NCBI GenBank assembly: GCA_900556795.1
Contig: USQD01000013.1
Location: 1-15,923, forward strand
Length of the DNA stretch: 15,923 bases
DNA from: an uncultured Prevotella sp.
Lineage (GTDB): Bacteria > Bacteroidota > Bacteroidia > Bacteroidales > Bacteroidaceae
Reading direction: 5' to 3'
A program made the translations under genes and the position numbers. This document shows, piece after piece, positions 15,721 through 15,923 of this stretch; the first letter of the stretch is position 1, and each line of letters starts with the position of its first letter. A model generated the notes under the pieces. The model saw only the letters and a list, made by a program, of their open reading frames with translations, was not told the origin of the DNA and made no database searches.

Positions 15721-15923
15721 ATCTAATTTATCTCCACATTATAATAATATTTATTTAACGGCAAAATACTCAATATATTGTATCAAGTGAAAGCCTATGC
15801 TAAGTTTCCTATAAAATCACGAAACTGAAAGGAATACATTCCATAAGCCTTACAAATCCCCCTTTATTCTACCTAAAAACCATGATTTTATAACCTTTTG
15901 CAACTTTTATGAGTTAAAAATCT
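15721..15923. other. Gene-free region upstream of ruvA with nested inverted repeats
   Basis: No supportable gene lies in these 203 A/T-rich bases. On the minus strand a TATTTTG string (15762-15768), one base short of TAnnTTTG, could be the ruvA -7 element, which would leave a leader of about 35 nt. A 9-bp inverted repeat (ATAAAATCA at 15811-15819, TGATTTTAT at 15883-15891) encloses a smaller one (GGAATACATTCC, 15831-15842). Near the right edge a TAACCTTTTGCA string on the plus strand looks weakly like a promoter directed out of the window. All of these are low-confidence readings. Confidence 0.35.

Noticed and set aside
1..15923. CRISPR array, tRNA, rRNA, insertion sequence or defence island
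   Set aside because: I found no regularly spaced repeats, no tRNA-like cloverleaf, no transposase motif and no known defence domain. Every large stretch is taken up by recognisable core genes.

Overview
The window reads as a core-genome stretch of a Bacteroidota chromosome, most likely a gut or oral Prevotella/Segatella-type anaerobe. The reasons are a full-length SprA (type IX secretion translocon), a ruvA-sprA gene pair, a rubrerythrin typical of anaerobes, promoter candidates of the Bacteroidota TAnnTTTG type, and start codons with A-rich leaders instead of Shine-Dalgarno sites. The genus is an inference from protein style and base composition; no rRNA is present to settle it.

Layout from left to right. 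A rubrerythrin gene (52-594, +) ends at a strong bidirectional terminator (678-717). Facing it is a tight minus-strand cluster transcribed from about 5671 down to 723: a small membrane PH-like protein, a PBP4-type D-Ala-D-Ala carboxypeptidase/endopeptidase (dacB), a YbdG-type MscS channel, the adenine glycosylase MutY, and an exported DNA/RNA non-specific nuclease. Gaps of 17-37 bp between these genes suggest one operon. A 151-bp divergent region (5618-5768) separates it from nadB (L-aspartate oxidase, +). nadB ends at a second bidirectional terminator (7379-7415), which also serves the convergent sprA. The giant sprA gene (7430-15043, -) fills almost half of the window and follows ruvA (15106-15720, -). 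The last 203 bp hold no gene I can support.

Functional themes are envelope biology (PBP4, MscS channel, SprA, exported nuclease), DNA repair (MutY, RuvA) and redox metabolism (rubrerythrin, NadB). I see no CRISPR array, transposon, tRNA, rRNA, toxin-antitoxin pair or defence island, and no clear new multi-gene system. The most checkable oddities are two slippage-prone simple repeats inside mutY (an 8-base T run at codons 5-8 and a (TA)6 run at codons 233-236), a 17-bp palindrome in the leader of the minus-strand cluster, a lysine-rich insertion in SprA, and the unusual pairing of an exported nuclease with mutY and a mechanosensitive channel.
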